NCBI RefSeq assembly: GCF_028863665.1
Contig: NZ_JARBFX010000003.1
Span: forward strand, 530,782-594,781
Direction: 5' to 3'
Origin: Aquabacter sediminis
Lineage (GTDB): Bacteria; Pseudomonadota; Alphaproteobacteria; Rhizobiales; Xanthobacteraceae
DNA: 64,000 bases
Made by a program: the position numbers and the translations under genes. Position 1 is the first letter of the stretch, and each line of letters opens with the position of its first letter. This document shows positions 37,150 to 46,517 of this stretch, piece by piece. The notes under the pieces were generated by a model that searched no databases, was not told the DNA's origin, and was given only the letters and a program-made list of their open reading frames with translations.

Positions 37150-37236
37150 CCCCCGCTGCCCCGGCCGGAGACGACGCGGTTCGTCCGCCCCGCCCTTTTG
37201 CGCCCGGCCAGGGTCTTCGCGACGCGATAGACCGCA

Positions 37237-37872
37237 TCAGCCCCCAGGCGGCCCCTGGACCTGACGCGCGCGGGGCAGGTGCCAGCCGCGATAGATCGCC
37301 ATCAGGCGCAGGAAGAAGCAGGCCGCGGCCCCCGCCAGCAAGGTGAGCAGCACCGGCACCCCGAACTGATGCCCCACCGCCACGATCGCCCCACCCGCCA
37401 GCGCCGCCACCGCATAGATGTCGGCGCGCAGCACGATGGGGATCTGCGCGGTCAGGACGTCGCGCATCATGCCGCCGCCGATCCCGCTCACCATGCCCAG
37501 GACGACGGCCATGGCCGGCGTGATGCCGAACTCCAGCGCCTTCTGGGTGCCGGTGACCGCAAATATGCCGAGGCCCACCGCATCGAACAGCAACACCGGG
37601 AAGCGCAGCCGCGCAATGAGGGAGGGGAAGCAGAAGGTGAAGAGCCCCGCCGCCACCGCAATGGCCGCAGGCTGCCAATAGGCGATGGATTCAGGGGGAA
37701 TGGCCCCGATCACCACATCGCGCACGATGCCCCCCGCCACCGCCGTGACGAAAGCCAGGACCAGGGCGCCGAACAGATCCATGTTCCGCTGGCCGGCCAC
37801 CACCGCGCCGCTGATGGCAAAGACCGCAGTGCCAATGATGTTGAGGACATCCACGATGTCGCTTTCGGCCAA
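37237..37872 (-). CDS. TRIC-type (UPF0126) cation channel protein
   Basis: A 211-residue membrane protein with seven hydrophobic segments arranged as two repeats, each with the family's glycine-rich motif: VAGGIVRDVVIG (about 45-56) and GIGGGMMRDVLT (about 130-141). Prokaryotic TRIC proteins form trimeric potassium-permeable channels. The TTG at 37872 is used because it gives the full first helix; the nearest ATG (about 30 codons in) would remove it. It faces the GreA/B-like gene divergently. Confidence 0.88.
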   Translation of the reverse strand: MAESDIVDVLNIIGTAVFAISGAVVAGQRNMDLFGALVLAFVTAVAGGIVRDVVIGAIPPESIAYWQPAAIAVAAGLFTFCFPSLIARLRFPVLLFDAVGLGIFAVTGTQKALEFGITPAMAVVLGMVSGIGGGMMRDVLTAQIPIVLRADIYAVAALAGGAIVAVGHQFGVPVLLTLLAGAAACFFLRLMAIYRGWHLPRARQVQGPPGG

Positions 37873-38095
37873 AGGCGTGTCTTTCCCTGAAAGGCGTGGC
37901 GGCGCCTCAATTCATATGGCCTGGTTCCGGCCATGCCAATGGCAGTTGCCGGATCGGTTGTGCGCGTGCCCCATCACCGCCCGGACAGATTGGAGGATCT
38001 TCACCCGCCCGGGGTGGCGCCTCTTGGCCCGAGACCCTATCTCTTCTCCTTCAGCCTCATATGCGCGTCCTCCAGCCCAGGAAACCGCCGCACTC

Positions 38096-38587
38096 ATGTC
38101 CGTTGCCTTCACACGCGAAAACGACCTGGAAGCCACCGCCGCCGACCTGCCGGACCGTCCCATTTCGCCCCATCCCAACCTGGTGACGGCAACCGGACTG
38201 GCGGCTTTGGACGCGGCATTGGCGCAGGCGCGGGCGGATTATGCAGCGGCGCAGTTGGGCGATGTCCAGGCGGACCGCACCGCCATGGCGCGGGCGACAC
38301 GGGATTTGCGTTATTTCAGTGCCCGCCGGGCCACTGCCCAATTGGTCGAGCCCCCCACCGACGCCAGCACCGTGCAGTTCGGCACCCGCGTGACGCTGGA
38401 CCGGGAGGATGGGCGGCGGCAGGTGTTCCGCATCGTCGGCGAAGACGAGGCGGACCCGGCCGCGGGCACGGTGTCTTACGTCTCCCCCCTCGCCCATGCG
38501 GTCATGGGCAAGAGCGTAGGCGACGTGGCGATGGTGGCCGGGCGCGAGGTGGAGATCATCGCCATCGCGGCCGTGAGCGAGGGGTGA
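38096..38587 (+). CDS. GreA/GreB-family transcription factor
   Basis: A 163-residue protein of the Gre family, which enter the RNA polymerase secondary channel. An N-terminal helical hairpin (about 35-85: ALDAALAQARADYAAAQ, then RDLRYFSARRATAQLV) precedes the C-terminal FKBP-like domain (about 92-160) with VQFGTRVTL, then SYVSPLAHAVMGKSVGD. It is closest in look to short GreA/GreB paralogues and Rnk-like regulators rather than housekeeping GreA. The ATG has AGGAAA 13 bases upstream, a long spacing. Confidence 0.82.
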   Translation: MSVAFTRENDLEATAADLPDRPISPHPNLVTATGLAALDAALAQARADYAAAQLGDVQADRTAMARATRDLRYFSARRATAQLVEPPTDASTVQFGTRVTLDREDGRRQVFRIVGEDEADPAAGTVSYVSPLAHAVMGKSVGDVAMVAGREVEIIAIAAVSEG

Positions 38588-38810
38588 CACGGGGCGAGGC
38601 CAGAGCATCCTTGACCTGGCGCGCCTGACCCGGCGCGCCCTCCGGCACGCGGCGACACCGCCAATTGCTCCTGATGCAGGACCAGAGGACACGAGCCCGG
38701 CCGGACCGGTTCCCTCCGCCGGGATCGCCGTCTAAGACGGGGATGGGAGAGAGGCGGTCTCCTCGACGCTCCAGCTCTCCCATTTCGCATCGGCACGAAC
38801 GCGGGCGGGC

Positions 38811-40820
38811 ATGGAACGAACCGGCCAAGGGGGACGCGAGGCAAAGGTCACCCGCTGGCCCGCGCGGGTGCGCCTGCTGGCGGCGGATCTCCTCGTCTTC
38901 GATGCCCGCCGGCTCCATTGGGCGCTCGCCGCGCGGGGCATGGCCGGCCTGCTGGTGCCGCTGCTGCTGGCTCACGCCCTCCCCTGGCCTGACCTCGTGT
39001 GGACCGGCATTGGCGCCTTCCTCATCGCCATCGGCGATTGCATGGACGATGGCGACCGCCGGCAGGCCCTGCGCATCCTGGCCGGAACGGTGCTGGGCGC
39101 CCTCGCGCTCGCCACGGGCATCCTGGCCGGCGGGAGCCTGCCCTTCGCGGTGGCCGGCATGTTCGCCTGGGGGATCATCGCCGCGCTCATGGGCGCCTAT
39201 GGCGCCGCGTTCGGCGTGATGGCCCTGCCGGTGGCCTGGGCCTATGTGCAGATGGGACTGCCGGCGACCGACCACTCGCTCGTCCGTGCAGGAACGCTCG
39301 CCGCCTATTTCGCACTCGGTGGCCTCCTCACCCTCGGCCTCACCCTGGCGCTTCCCCTGGGGCGGCCCCGGACGGTGCTGGACCGGCAGGTGGCCGGCTG
39401 TTTCCGGCTTCTGGCGCGCTACATGGCGGGAGAGGCGGCGGAGGGACCGGAGACGCCCGAGGCGCGCATGCGCGCGGCCATCGCCGAGGCCCGGCGGGTG
39501 GCGCTGGAGATGCGTCCCGACGGCGGCACGCGCGAAACGCGGGGCCTCGCCCTCGCCTTGATCGCCCATGCCGACCAGATGTTCTCACTCACAAGCGCCC
39601 TTCGGGTCTCAGGCGGCGATGTGCCTCCGGACATGGCCTCGGCGATCTCGCGCATGGCGGCGGCGATCGAGACCCATCGCATCCCCGCCGACCTTGTCCC
39701 GCCTTTGCCCGCTCCTGGCGAGACGGTGTCCGACCTCGGAGGCGATCGGGCCCGCGCCCTGGAGGCGCGCCTACGGTCCACTCTTCGCGCCAGCATCCTG
39801 CTGCTTAACGGCGCGCCGGACGCGTCAGGACCAGTGGACGGCCCGGCGCAGCAGCCCTCGGCGGTCGGCCTCCTGGCGCCCCTGCGCCCGGTTCTGGACT
39901 GGCGCACGCCGCTCGCCCGACACGCGCTGCGCTATGGGGTGGTGACGGCGGCGGCGGTGGTGGTGTTCTGGCTGTTCCCCCGCCCCTTCGGCTATTGGGT
40001 GCCCCTGACGGTGACGGTGGTGCTCAAACCCACGGCGGCGCTGACGGTGCTGCGCGCGCTCCAGCGGGTTGGGGGCACCTTGCTGGGCCTGGGCATCGGT
40101 CTCCTCGCCATGCCCTGGCTCACCGACCTGACGCTCCAGCTCGCCTTCGCCTCGACCTGCTTCACATTGCTGCTGGCGGTGCTGCCGCTCAATTACGGGC
40201 TCGCCATCGTCTTCCTGTCCGCCGGGCTGATCCCCTATGAGCATGTGCTCTTTCCCGGCATCGACCAGGACCTCGGCGCCCTGCGCCTGCTCGCCACCCT
40301 GATCGGCGCGGGACTTGCGTTGCTAGGCTGCCACCTGCTGTGGCCGAGCTATGAGCATCGCGGCGTGCCGGCCCTGCTGTCGGCCGCCTGCGCCGCCATG
40401 GCCGATTATGCCAATGGGGTGCTGGCGCGCCTGGAGGGGTGCGAGAGCGCCGATGTGCTGGAGGGGCGGCGTCGCGCCGGCGATGCCATGAGCGCGCTCC
40501 AAGGCGCGCTGCGGCGCGGCCTCACCGAAATCGGCGGCGACGGACCGACTTTGGCGCGGATCGCCGAGGCAAGCCACCGGCTCCAGGCCCTGTTCATCGG
40601 CCTCAACGGCCTGATGCAGGCGGAGGTGGAAACGCCGCTCGATCCCGCCTTCCGCCCTGCCTTCACCTTCCGCCTCGCCAGCGCCTGCACGGCGGAAGCG
40701 GTGACGGCGCCTCTGCCCGCCGCGATGGGAACCGGGCCCCTGGCGGCTCGGCTGGAAGACCTGGTCCGCACCCTGGATGCGCTGCAGGCCGTCGCCCAAG
40801 CGGTGCCGCGGCGACCGTGA
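38811..40820 (+). CDS. FUSC-family inner-membrane transporter
   Basis: A 669-residue protein with the duplicated FUSC (YccS/AaeB-like) plan: a first cluster of about six membrane helices (residues 40-185), a cytoplasmic helical region (about 190-370), a second membrane cluster (about 375-520, including VVFWLFPRPFGYWVPLTVTV then VVLKPT) and a second cytoplasmic helical part. Such proteins act in aromatic-acid or other solute efflux, usually with a periplasmic adaptor; none is adjacent here. Convergent with the decarboxylase-like gene, 3 bases apart. Confidence 0.85.
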   Translation: MERTGQGGREAKVTRWPARVRLLAADLLVFDARRLHWALAARGMAGLLVPLLLAHALPWPDLVWTGIGAFLIAIGDCMDDGDRRQALRILAGTVLGALALATGILAGGSLPFAVAGMFAWGIIAALMGAYGAAFGVMALPVAWAYVQMGLPATDHSLVRAGTLAAYFALGGLLTLGLTLALPLGRPRTVLDRQVAGCFRLLARYMAGEAAEGPETPEARMRAAIAEARRVALEMRPDGGTRETRGLALALIAHADQMFSLTSALRVSGGDVPPDMASAISRMAAAIETHRIPADLVPPLPAPGETVSDLGGDRARALEARLRSTLRASILLLNGAPDASGPVDGPAQQPSAVGLLAPLRPVLDWRTPLARHALRYGVVTAAAVVVFWLFPRPFGYWVPLTVTVVLKPTAALTVLRALQRVGGTLLGLGIGLLAMPWLTDLTLQLAFASTCFTLLLAVLPLNYGLAIVFLSAGLIPYEHVLFPGIDQDLGALRLLATLIGAGLALLGCHLLWPSYEHRGVPALLSAACAAMADYANGVLARLEGCESADVLEGRRRAGDAMSALQGALRRGLTEIGGDGPTLARIAEASHRLQALFIGLNGLMQAEVETPLDPAFRPAFTFRLASACTAEAVTAPLPAAMGTGPLAARLEDLVRTLDALQAVAQAVPRRP

Positions 40821-40823
40821 GGC

Positions 40824-41570
40824 TCAGGCGAAGTCGCGGAACAGGCTGCCCCAGCCAGTCACCCGGGCGGGATCGACGCCGGCCAGCACGAGGCTCTTCC
40901 AGAGCACGGTGGCGATGGTGTCGTAGATGGGGATGCCGATTTCAGCTTCCAGCTTTTCCACCAGCGGTGCCGCGCGCAGGTTGGTGCACATGACGCCGAT
41001 GGCATCGGGCTTTTCCAAAGCCACCGTGCGGATCATCCGGGTGAGCGTTTCAGCCGAGACCTCCGAGAAGGAGAAATTGTCCTGGATGCGCAGATGCTCG
41101 TCCCCCGCGCAGGCCATGCCGAGGCGGGCATAATTGGCGATGATCTTCTCCTGCACGTCGTCCAGATAGGGCGTCACGAAGCCGAGCCGCGTCACGCCCC
41201 GCCGCTCCAGCACCTCATTGAGCGCCAGCATGGAGGTGGTGGCCTTGATGCCGGTCGCCCCGGTGATGCGTTCGCACAGGCGCTCATCCGCCTCGAAGCC
41301 GAGCCAGCCGGACGAGGTGCCGTTCCAGCCGATTACCTCCACCTTGGCATGGGCGAGCAGCTCCGCCGCGCGCAGGATCTCGGTGTCGTCGAACTGGGCG
41401 AGCGCGCGGTCGGAGAGCGCGATCTCGGTGACCTTGAAGCGGCCGAAATGCACGGACACCTCGGGCAGCCCGGCCACCATGGCCTGGGTGACGGGCTCCA
41501 GCACCGTGTTGGAGGACGGGGTGAGCATGCCGAGAAGCACGCGCTTTTGGGCGACGTTGGACGTGGACAT
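40824..41570 (-). CDS. Arylmalonate decarboxylase/maleate isomerase-like enzyme (Asp/Glu racemase superfamily)
   Basis: A 248-residue enzyme. LGMLTPSSNTVLEPVTQAM is the substrate-carboxylate loop of the maleate isomerase/AMDase group. At the first catalytic position the sequence is VIGWNGTSSGW (no Cys), while the second Cys is present in AIGVMCTNLRA near residue 195. Maleate isomerases and racemases need both Cys; arylmalonate decarboxylase has only the second and a GTS motif at the first, as here. It is the last gene after an ABC importer, 15 bases after its ATPase, so its substrate is probably imported by that system. Confidence 0.78.
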   Translation of the reverse strand: MSTSNVAQKRVLLGMLTPSSNTVLEPVTQAMVAGLPEVSVHFGRFKVTEIALSDRALAQFDDTEILRAAELLAHAKVEVIGWNGTSSGWLGFEADERLCERITGATGIKATTSMLALNEVLERRGVTRLGFVTPYLDDVQEKIIANYARLGMACAGDEHLRIQDNFSFSEVSAETLTRMIRTVALEKPDAIGVMCTNLRAAPLVEKLEAEIGIPIYDTIATVLWKSLVLAGVDPARVTGWGSLFRDFA

Positions 41571-41585
41571 GGGAACTTCCCAGTT

Positions 41586-42359
41586 TCAGGAGGAGGCGTC
41601 CGCCGCGCGGCCGGGGCGCAGCAGATGAAGAATGTGGCGCTTGGCCTCGTTGAAGGCCGGGCCGGTGATGTCGCGGGGGCGCGGCATGTGGATCGGGATC
41701 ACCTCGGAGATGCGGCCGGGCCGTGCCGACATGACCACCACGTGCGAGCCCAGCGTGAGAGCCTCGTCGATGCCGTGTGTGACGAAGACGATGGTGCCCT
41801 TGTTGGTCTCCCAGATGCGGATCAGCTCGTTCTGCATGTCCATGCGCGTCTGCTCGTCCAGCGCGCCGAACGGCTCGTCCATGAGGATGACGCCGGGATC
41901 CATCAGCAGCGCCCGGGCAATGCCGACGCGCTGGTTCATGCCGCCGGACAATTCGGCGGGATAGTGGTTCTCGAAGCCAGTGAGGCCGACGAGGTCGATA
42001 TAGATCTGCGCCTGCTCCCGCCGCACCGACTTGGAGGCGCCGCGCATCTTCAGGTGGAACGCCACATTCTCCCACACCGGCAGCCAGGGCATGAGATTGG
42101 CCTGCTGGAACACCACGCCCCGGTCCGCGCCGGGCCCGGTCACCGTCTGCCCGTCCACCGCGATGGTGCCGGAGCTGGGCTTGTCGAAGCCGGCGATCAT
42201 GTTGAGCAAGGTGGACTTGCCACAGCCGGACGGGCCCAAGAGGCAGATGAAGTCGTTGCGCTTCACCGAGAGGCTGACATCGCAGAGCGCGGTGACATCG
42301 CGCTGCCGCACCTTGTCGGTGAACACCTTCGAGACCTTGGAGATTTCGATATTGCCCAT
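41586..42359 (-). CDS. ABC importer ATPase (SsuB/TauB class)
   Basis: A 257-residue nucleotide-binding subunit: Walker A GPSGCGKST (about 43-51), signature LSGGMNQRVGIARAL (about 140-154), Walker B VILMDEPFGALDE and the switch His in VTHGIDEA. The class energises import of nitrate, sulfonates, taurine, pyrimidine precursors and similar small anions. Start ATG follows the permease stop by 3 bases. Energises the permease and binding protein encoded just upstream. Confidence 0.93.
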   Translation of the reverse strand: MGNIEISKVSKVFTDKVRQRDVTALCDVSLSVKRNDFICLLGPSGCGKSTLLNMIAGFDKPSSGTIAVDGQTVTGPGADRGVVFQQANLMPWLPVWENVAFHLKMRGASKSVRREQAQIYIDLVGLTGFENHYPAELSGGMNQRVGIARALLMDPGVILMDEPFGALDEQTRMDMQNELIRIWETNKGTIVFVTHGIDEALTLGSHVVVMSARPGRISEVIPIHMPRPRDITGPAFNEAKRHILHLLRPGRAADASS

Positions 42360-42362
42360 GGC

Positions 42363-43172
42363 TCAGCCCTCGCCCTGCAGGGTGGTGCCGCGCTGCCAGC
42401 GCAAGGCGCGGGCCATGACGAGGCGGATGGCGAGATCGCTCAGGAAGCCGAGCAGGCCGATGGAGGCCATGGCGGCAATGACGATGTCGTAGCGCAGGAA
42501 ATAATAGGCGTCCCACAGCACGTAGCCGACGCCGCTCTTCACCGCCACCATCTCGGCGGTGACGGTGAGCATCCAGGCCGAGCCGATGGCGATGCGCAGC
42601 CCGGCGAAGATGGAGGGGAGCGCGGCCGGCATGACGATGTACCACAGCAATTGCCGCTGCCCGCCTCCCACCATGGCCCCCGCCCGGATGAGGTTGCGGT
42701 CACAGGTCTTCACGCCATGGATGGTGTTCAGCAGGATGGGGAAGAAGGCGCCCAGGAACACCAGGAAGATGGCCGGCTTGTCCGCGATGCCGAACCAGAT
42801 GATGGCGAGCGGAATCCACGAGACGGGGGGGATGGGCCGCAGCATCTGCAAGGTGGGCTCGATGGTCACCTCGATGAAGCGGGACCAGCCGATGGCCACG
42901 CCCACCGCGACCCCGATGAGCGTGGCGATGGCAAAGCCCGCCGCCACGCGGGCGGCGCTGGCGGCGGCGTCGAAAATCCACCGGCCGGCATAGCTCTGGG
43001 TGTTGCCGTCGGTGTTGAACACCCAGTCCGCCCAGGCCCAGACCACGGCGGAGGGAGCCGGAAGAAGGGCCGGTGGCAGCGCGCCCGAGCGGGAAAACAT
43101 CTCCCAGCCGGCGAGGATGAGGACTGGAACCACATAGCGTTCCAGCCGCACGTAGGAGAAAAATGCGCGCAT
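42363..43172 (-). CDS. ABC importer permease (SsuC/TauC class)
   Basis: A 269-residue inner-membrane permease with about six membrane helices and the EAA loop AGAMVGGGQRQLLWYIVMPAAL (in two parts: AGAMVGGG and VMPAALPSIFAGLR) that contacts the ATPase. Located between the binding-protein and ATPase genes with short gaps (15 and 3 bases), so one operon is likely. Confidence 0.93.
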   Translation of the reverse strand: MRAFFSYVRLERYVVPVLILAGWEMFSRSGALPPALLPAPSAVVWAWADWVFNTDGNTQSYAGRWIFDAAASAARVAAGFAIATLIGVAVGVAIGWSRFIEVTIEPTLQMLRPIPPVSWIPLAIIWFGIADKPAIFLVFLGAFFPILLNTIHGVKTCDRNLIRAGAMVGGGQRQLLWYIVMPAALPSIFAGLRIAIGSAWMLTVTAEMVAVKSGVGYVLWDAYYFLRYDIVIAAMASIGLLGFLSDLAIRLVMARALRWQRGTTLQGEG

Positions 43173-43187
43173 GCCGCCGGTCCCGTC

Positions 43188-44198
43188 TCAGTAACCGAGG
43201 TCAGACTTAGGCTTGCCGGTGGCCTGTTCCAGGAAGGTGTAGTTCATGTTCTCCTCCACCTTCTTGGTCACGTCAGTGTTGATGTATTTCAGGTCGCGCA
43301 TCATGTCGGCGATGGCGGCGGCCTGGGCGCGGTGCATCTTGTAGTCGGGATAGAGGTTGATGATGGCCCCATCGGCCACGCTCTTGTCGAGGCCGGTCAC
43401 CTTGGTGATGACGCCCTGCCAGAGCACGTGGTCGGCATCGAGCTTCTCGTCCAGGGCGACGACGCCCTTCACCACGGCGGCCACCGCCTTGGGCTCCTTG
43501 GCGATCACGTCGGAGCGGGTGACGATGAGGTTGGTGAGTTTTCCGGCGGCCTGGTCATAGGGATAGGCGAACAGCTTGGCGGCCTTGGCCTGGAGGATCT
43601 GGGTGGCGAAGGGCTCCACGGTGCAGATCATCTCCACCTCGCCCCGGCGCAGCGCCTGGATGTGGTCGGAGGGGTTGGGGATGTTGATGAACTGGACGTC
43701 CTTGTTGACGTCGATGCCCTGCTTGGCGAGGGCGCCGCGCATGTGAATGTCCTGGGCATTGCCGCGGGAGGCGGCGACGCGGAACGGCTTGCCCTGGGCC
43801 TTGTAGCTGGCGATCAGCGCCTTCAGGGCGGCCCAGTCATTCTCCGGCAGCGGCAGGTCGTTGGCCACCACGATGGTGGAGCCGCCCGAGATCTGGCCGG
43901 AAATGGCGACGAGGTCGAAGCCCTTGTCGAGGCCGGTGACGTAGTGAAGGTAGGTCACCTGCGCCACGTCGATGCTCTTGGAGACGAGGGCGGTGAGCAC
44001 GTCATTGCCGGTGTTGAAGCCGATGGCTTCCACCTTCACGCCCTGCGTGTAGTCGGGCAGCAGCGACATGGGCACGCAATGGGCGCACTTGGCGTAGCCC
44101 ACTTTCACGGGGGTTTCCTGGGCTTTCGCGACGGGGGCGGCGGCAAGCCCCGCCACCACGGCGGCCGCCAAGGCAAGGCGGGAGAAAAGGGTCTTCAT
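43188..44198 (-). CDS. ABC importer periplasmic binding protein (NMT1/SsuA/TauA class)
   Basis: A 336-residue receptor with a signal peptide (residues 1-26, cleavage after AKA). The mature protein begins QETPVKVGYAKCAHCVPMSL: a CxxC pair early in the first lobe is unusual for this family. The rest follows the class, with TGNDVLTALVSKSIDVAQV and a C-terminal helix region. First gene of the importer operon and divergent from the GntR gene, across a 151-base control region. The ligand is unknown; by context it may be the amide or malonate-like compound processed by the neighbouring enzymes. Confidence 0.9.
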   Translation of the reverse strand: MKTLFSRLALAAAVVAGLAAAPVAKAQETPVKVGYAKCAHCVPMSLLPDYTQGVKVEAIGFNTGNDVLTALVSKSIDVAQVTYLHYVTGLDKGFDLVAISGQISGGSTIVVANDLPLPENDWAALKALIASYKAQGKPFRVAASRGNAQDIHMRGALAKQGIDVNKDVQFINIPNPSDHIQALRRGEVEMICTVEPFATQILQAKAAKLFAYPYDQAAGKLTNLIVTRSDVIAKEPKAVAAVVKGVVALDEKLDADHVLWQGVITKVTGLDKSVADGAIINLYPDYKMHRAQAAAIADMMRDLKYINTDVTKKVEENMNYTFLEQATGKPKSDLGY

Positions 44199-44240
44199 CG
44201 GTTCTCGTCCTCTGACTGGTTGCTCCGACGAACGGGCCGC

Positions 44241-44263
44241 CGGAATTCCGCATTCGGTATGCG
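44241..44263. promoter_or_regulatory. Overlapping palindromes in the divergent control region
   Basis: CGGAATTCCG (44241-44250) and CGCAT-TCGGT-ATGCG (44249-44263) lie between the binding-protein and GntR starts, beside an AT-rich promoter-like stretch (44265-44330). Either could be the GntR operator; not proven. Confidence 0.35.
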
Positions 44264-44349
44264 ATCTTTGTTTTGTGTTTATGTTTCAATTGTATATGCT
44301 CCATTGATATTGATTTTAAAGCTGCTTCTATAGGCGATGGACGGAGAAT

Positions 44350-45135
44350 ATGCCCAAATTAGAGGCAAGTATTGATATGATGGAGGAAAAGGCGGAGCCC
44401 GTCGCGCGCCCCAAGGCGCGGTATAAGTTCAAGCCCGCCAAGCTGAAATTGTCCGGGTCCGAGGCGGCCCAGCCGCTCGCCACCGCCTCGCTGCACGACC
44501 AGTTGGTGGTGCGCCTGCGCCAGATGGTGCTGGAGGGCGAGATCGCCCCCGGCAGCCCGCTGCCCGAGCGCATGCTGTGCGAGACCTTCGGCGTCTCCCG
44601 CACGCCCTTGCGGGAGGCCTTCAAGGTGCTCGCCTCCGAGGGGTTGATGGAGCTGCGCCCCCATCGCACGCCGGTGGTGACGCCGGTGGACCGGGCGGAG
44701 ATCGCCGCCGTGTTCCAGGTCATGGTGGCGCTTGACCACCTGGCGGCGGACCTGGCGTGTCGCGCCGCCGGGACGGGCGACCGCGACCGGCTGGAGGAGA
44801 TGCACGCTATGCTCGCCGCCCACCACGCGGCCGGCGCCCGCGCTGCCTATTTCCGGCTGAACCAGGACATCCATGGGGAGATCACCCGGCTTGCCGGCAA
44901 TCCGGTGCTCCAGGCCAATTGGAGTACGCTCTCCGCCAAGATCTACCGGGCCCGGGCGCAGGTGAACTACAACCCCCGCCGCTGGGTGGAATCCCTGGCC
45001 GAGCACGAGGCCTTCATGGCCCGCCTGCGGGCCGGCGACGCGCCGGGCTTCGCCGCAGCCATGGCCGACCACACCCGCCGCACCGCCGATGCCGTGCTGG
45101 CGAGCCTCGATGCCCAGGCGGAGCGCCCCGCGTGA
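44350..45135 (+). CDS. GntR-family regulator (FadR/FCD subclass)
   Basis: A 261-residue regulator with a winged helix-turn-helix at about 47-115 (LRQMVLEGEIAPGSPLPERM, then ETFGVSRTPLREAFKVLASE) and an FCD effector domain at about 120-255, whose metal-binding His/Asp residues (LNQDIHGEI, EHEAFM, DHTRR) are visible. A basic 40-residue extension precedes the HTH. It is divergent from the ABC importer and its stop overlaps the amidohydrolase start (GTGA), so it probably controls both. Confidence 0.9.
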   Translation: MPKLEASIDMMEEKAEPVARPKARYKFKPAKLKLSGSEAAQPLATASLHDQLVVRLRQMVLEGEIAPGSPLPERMLCETFGVSRTPLREAFKVLASEGLMELRPHRTPVVTPVDRAEIAAVFQVMVALDHLAADLACRAAGTGDRDRLEEMHAMLAAHHAAGARAAYFRLNQDIHGEITRLAGNPVLQANWSTLSAKIYRARAQVNYNPRRWVESLAEHEAFMARLRAGDAPGFAAAMADHTRRTADAVLASLDAQAERPA

Positions 45136-46511
45136 CCGCTTCCCTCGCAGTCCCACCCGCACCGCCCTCCCCGTGCGACCTCCTGGTGGAGGCGCGGGCG
45201 GCATTGCTGATGGACGCCGCCGGCACCATCGCCTCCCACGTGGCGCTGGCTATTGAGGGCGACCGCATCCGGGCCATCGGCCCGGTGGCAGAAATGACGG
45301 CCGCCTATGCCCCCAAACGCCGGCTCGGTTCTGCGCGGCACCTGGTGATGCCCGGCCTCGTCAACACCCACAACCACACCCCCATCATGGTGGTGCGGGG
45401 GATGATCGAGGATCGAAGCTTCGCCCCGGCCTATACGCCGGGCGTCCCGCAGGGCGACCAGATCTCGCACGAAGACGCCTATCTGCTGGCCCGCCTCGGC
45501 GCCTATGAGATGCTGCGCTTCGGCTCCACCACGGTGGTGGACTTCTATCGTCACCCCGAGGCGCTGGCCCAGGCGGCGCGCGAAACCGGCCTGCGCGCCT
45601 TCGTGGGCGGACGCATCATGGATGCGGATACAAGCGCCCTCGCCCGCCGGGAATGGAAGGCGGATGCTTCCCGGGGCGAGGCGACGCTGACGGAAGCCAT
45701 GGACTTCGTCACGGCCTGGACGGGCCGCGATCCCCTGGTGACACCGGTGCTCGGGCCCCATGCGCCGGACACCTGCTCGCCGGACCTGCTGCGCATGGTC
45801 GCTGGCCTCGCGACGAAGCACGGCCTCATCCTGCACACCCATCTCCATCAATCGCCCATGGAGATCGAGGTGGTCGCCGCCCGCGACGGCATGCGGCCAG
45901 TGGAACTGATGGCTGAGACCGGCCTTCTCGGCCCGGCCTTGGTGGCGGGCCACTGCATCCATATGGACGAAACGGACAGGGCGCGCTTCGGCGCCTCAGG
46001 CGCCCATGTGGCTCATATTCCCGTGGGCAATGCCGCCCACGGCTCGGTGGCGCCCATCCTGGCGCTGCAGGAGGCGGGCGCCGCCATCTCGCTGGCCACC
46101 GACACCAAGTCCGGCGACATGTTCGAGGCCATGCGCATGGCGCTGGCCGGCACCCGCATCCGGGGTGCTGGCTTCTCCGTGACGTCCCAGGACGTGCTTG
46201 GCTGGGCCATCACCGGAGGCGCGGCAGCGCTCGGCCTTTCCGGCGTGGTGGGCACGCTGGCGCCGGGCTGGAAGGCGGACCTCGTGCTCCTCGACCTCGA
46301 CGCGCCGAACCTTGCCCCCCTCATCGACGGGCCGGGCCTGGTGGTGCACAGCGCGCAGGGCGGCAATGTGGATGCGGTGGTGGTGGACGGGCGCGTGGTG
46401 CTGGAGCACGGGCGGCCCACATTGTTCGACGGCGCCGAAGTGATCGCCGCCGCCACGAAGGTGGCCCGCCGGCTCTGGGAAAAGGCTGGCCACCGTCCCG
46501 CCATCGCCTGA
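45132..46511 (+). CDS. Amidohydrolase (ATZ/TRZ, cytosine deaminase-like)
   Basis: A 459-residue metal-dependent hydrolase. Metal ligands are the HxH of NTHNHTP (about 79-81), His in LHTHLHQ, His in AGHCIHMDE and Asp in ATDTKSGD; the composite beta-sandwich of the family frames the barrel. Members deaminate or hydrolyse s-triazines, pyrimidines, guanine or S-adenosylhomocysteine. The GTG start overlaps the GntR stop, and the sequence before it belongs to another frame. Paired with the importer and the decarboxylase-like enzyme, it probably opens or deaminates an N-containing substrate; this is inference. Confidence 0.88.
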   Translation: MTASLAVPPAPPSPCDLLVEARAALLMDAAGTIASHVALAIEGDRIRAIGPVAEMTAAYAPKRRLGSARHLVMPGLVNTHNHTPIMVVRGMIEDRSFAPAYTPGVPQGDQISHEDAYLLARLGAYEMLRFGSTTVVDFYRHPEALAQAARETGLRAFVGGRIMDADTSALARREWKADASRGEATLTEAMDFVTAWTGRDPLVTPVLGPHAPDTCSPDLLRMVAGLATKHGLILHTHLHQSPMEIEVVAARDGMRPVELMAETGLLGPALVAGHCIHMDETDRARFGASGAHVAHIPVGNAAHGSVAPILALQEAGAAISLATDTKSGDMFEAMRMALAGTRIRGAGFSVTSQDVLGWAITGGAAALGLSGVVGTLAPGWKADLVLLDLDAPNLAPLIDGPGLVVHSAQGGNVDAVVVDGRVVLEHGRPTLFDGAEVIAAATKVARRLWEKAGHRPAIA

Positions 46512-46517
46512 CCCACC

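Noticed and set aside
37915..37936. ATGGCC/GGCCAT hairpin between the TRIC and Gre-like genes
   Set aside because: Six-base arms in GC-rich DNA are expected by chance; no regulatory context.
41094..44333. Open frame of about 1080 codons opposite the decarboxylase-like and ABC genes
   Set aside because: A GC-driven shadow of four well-supported genes.
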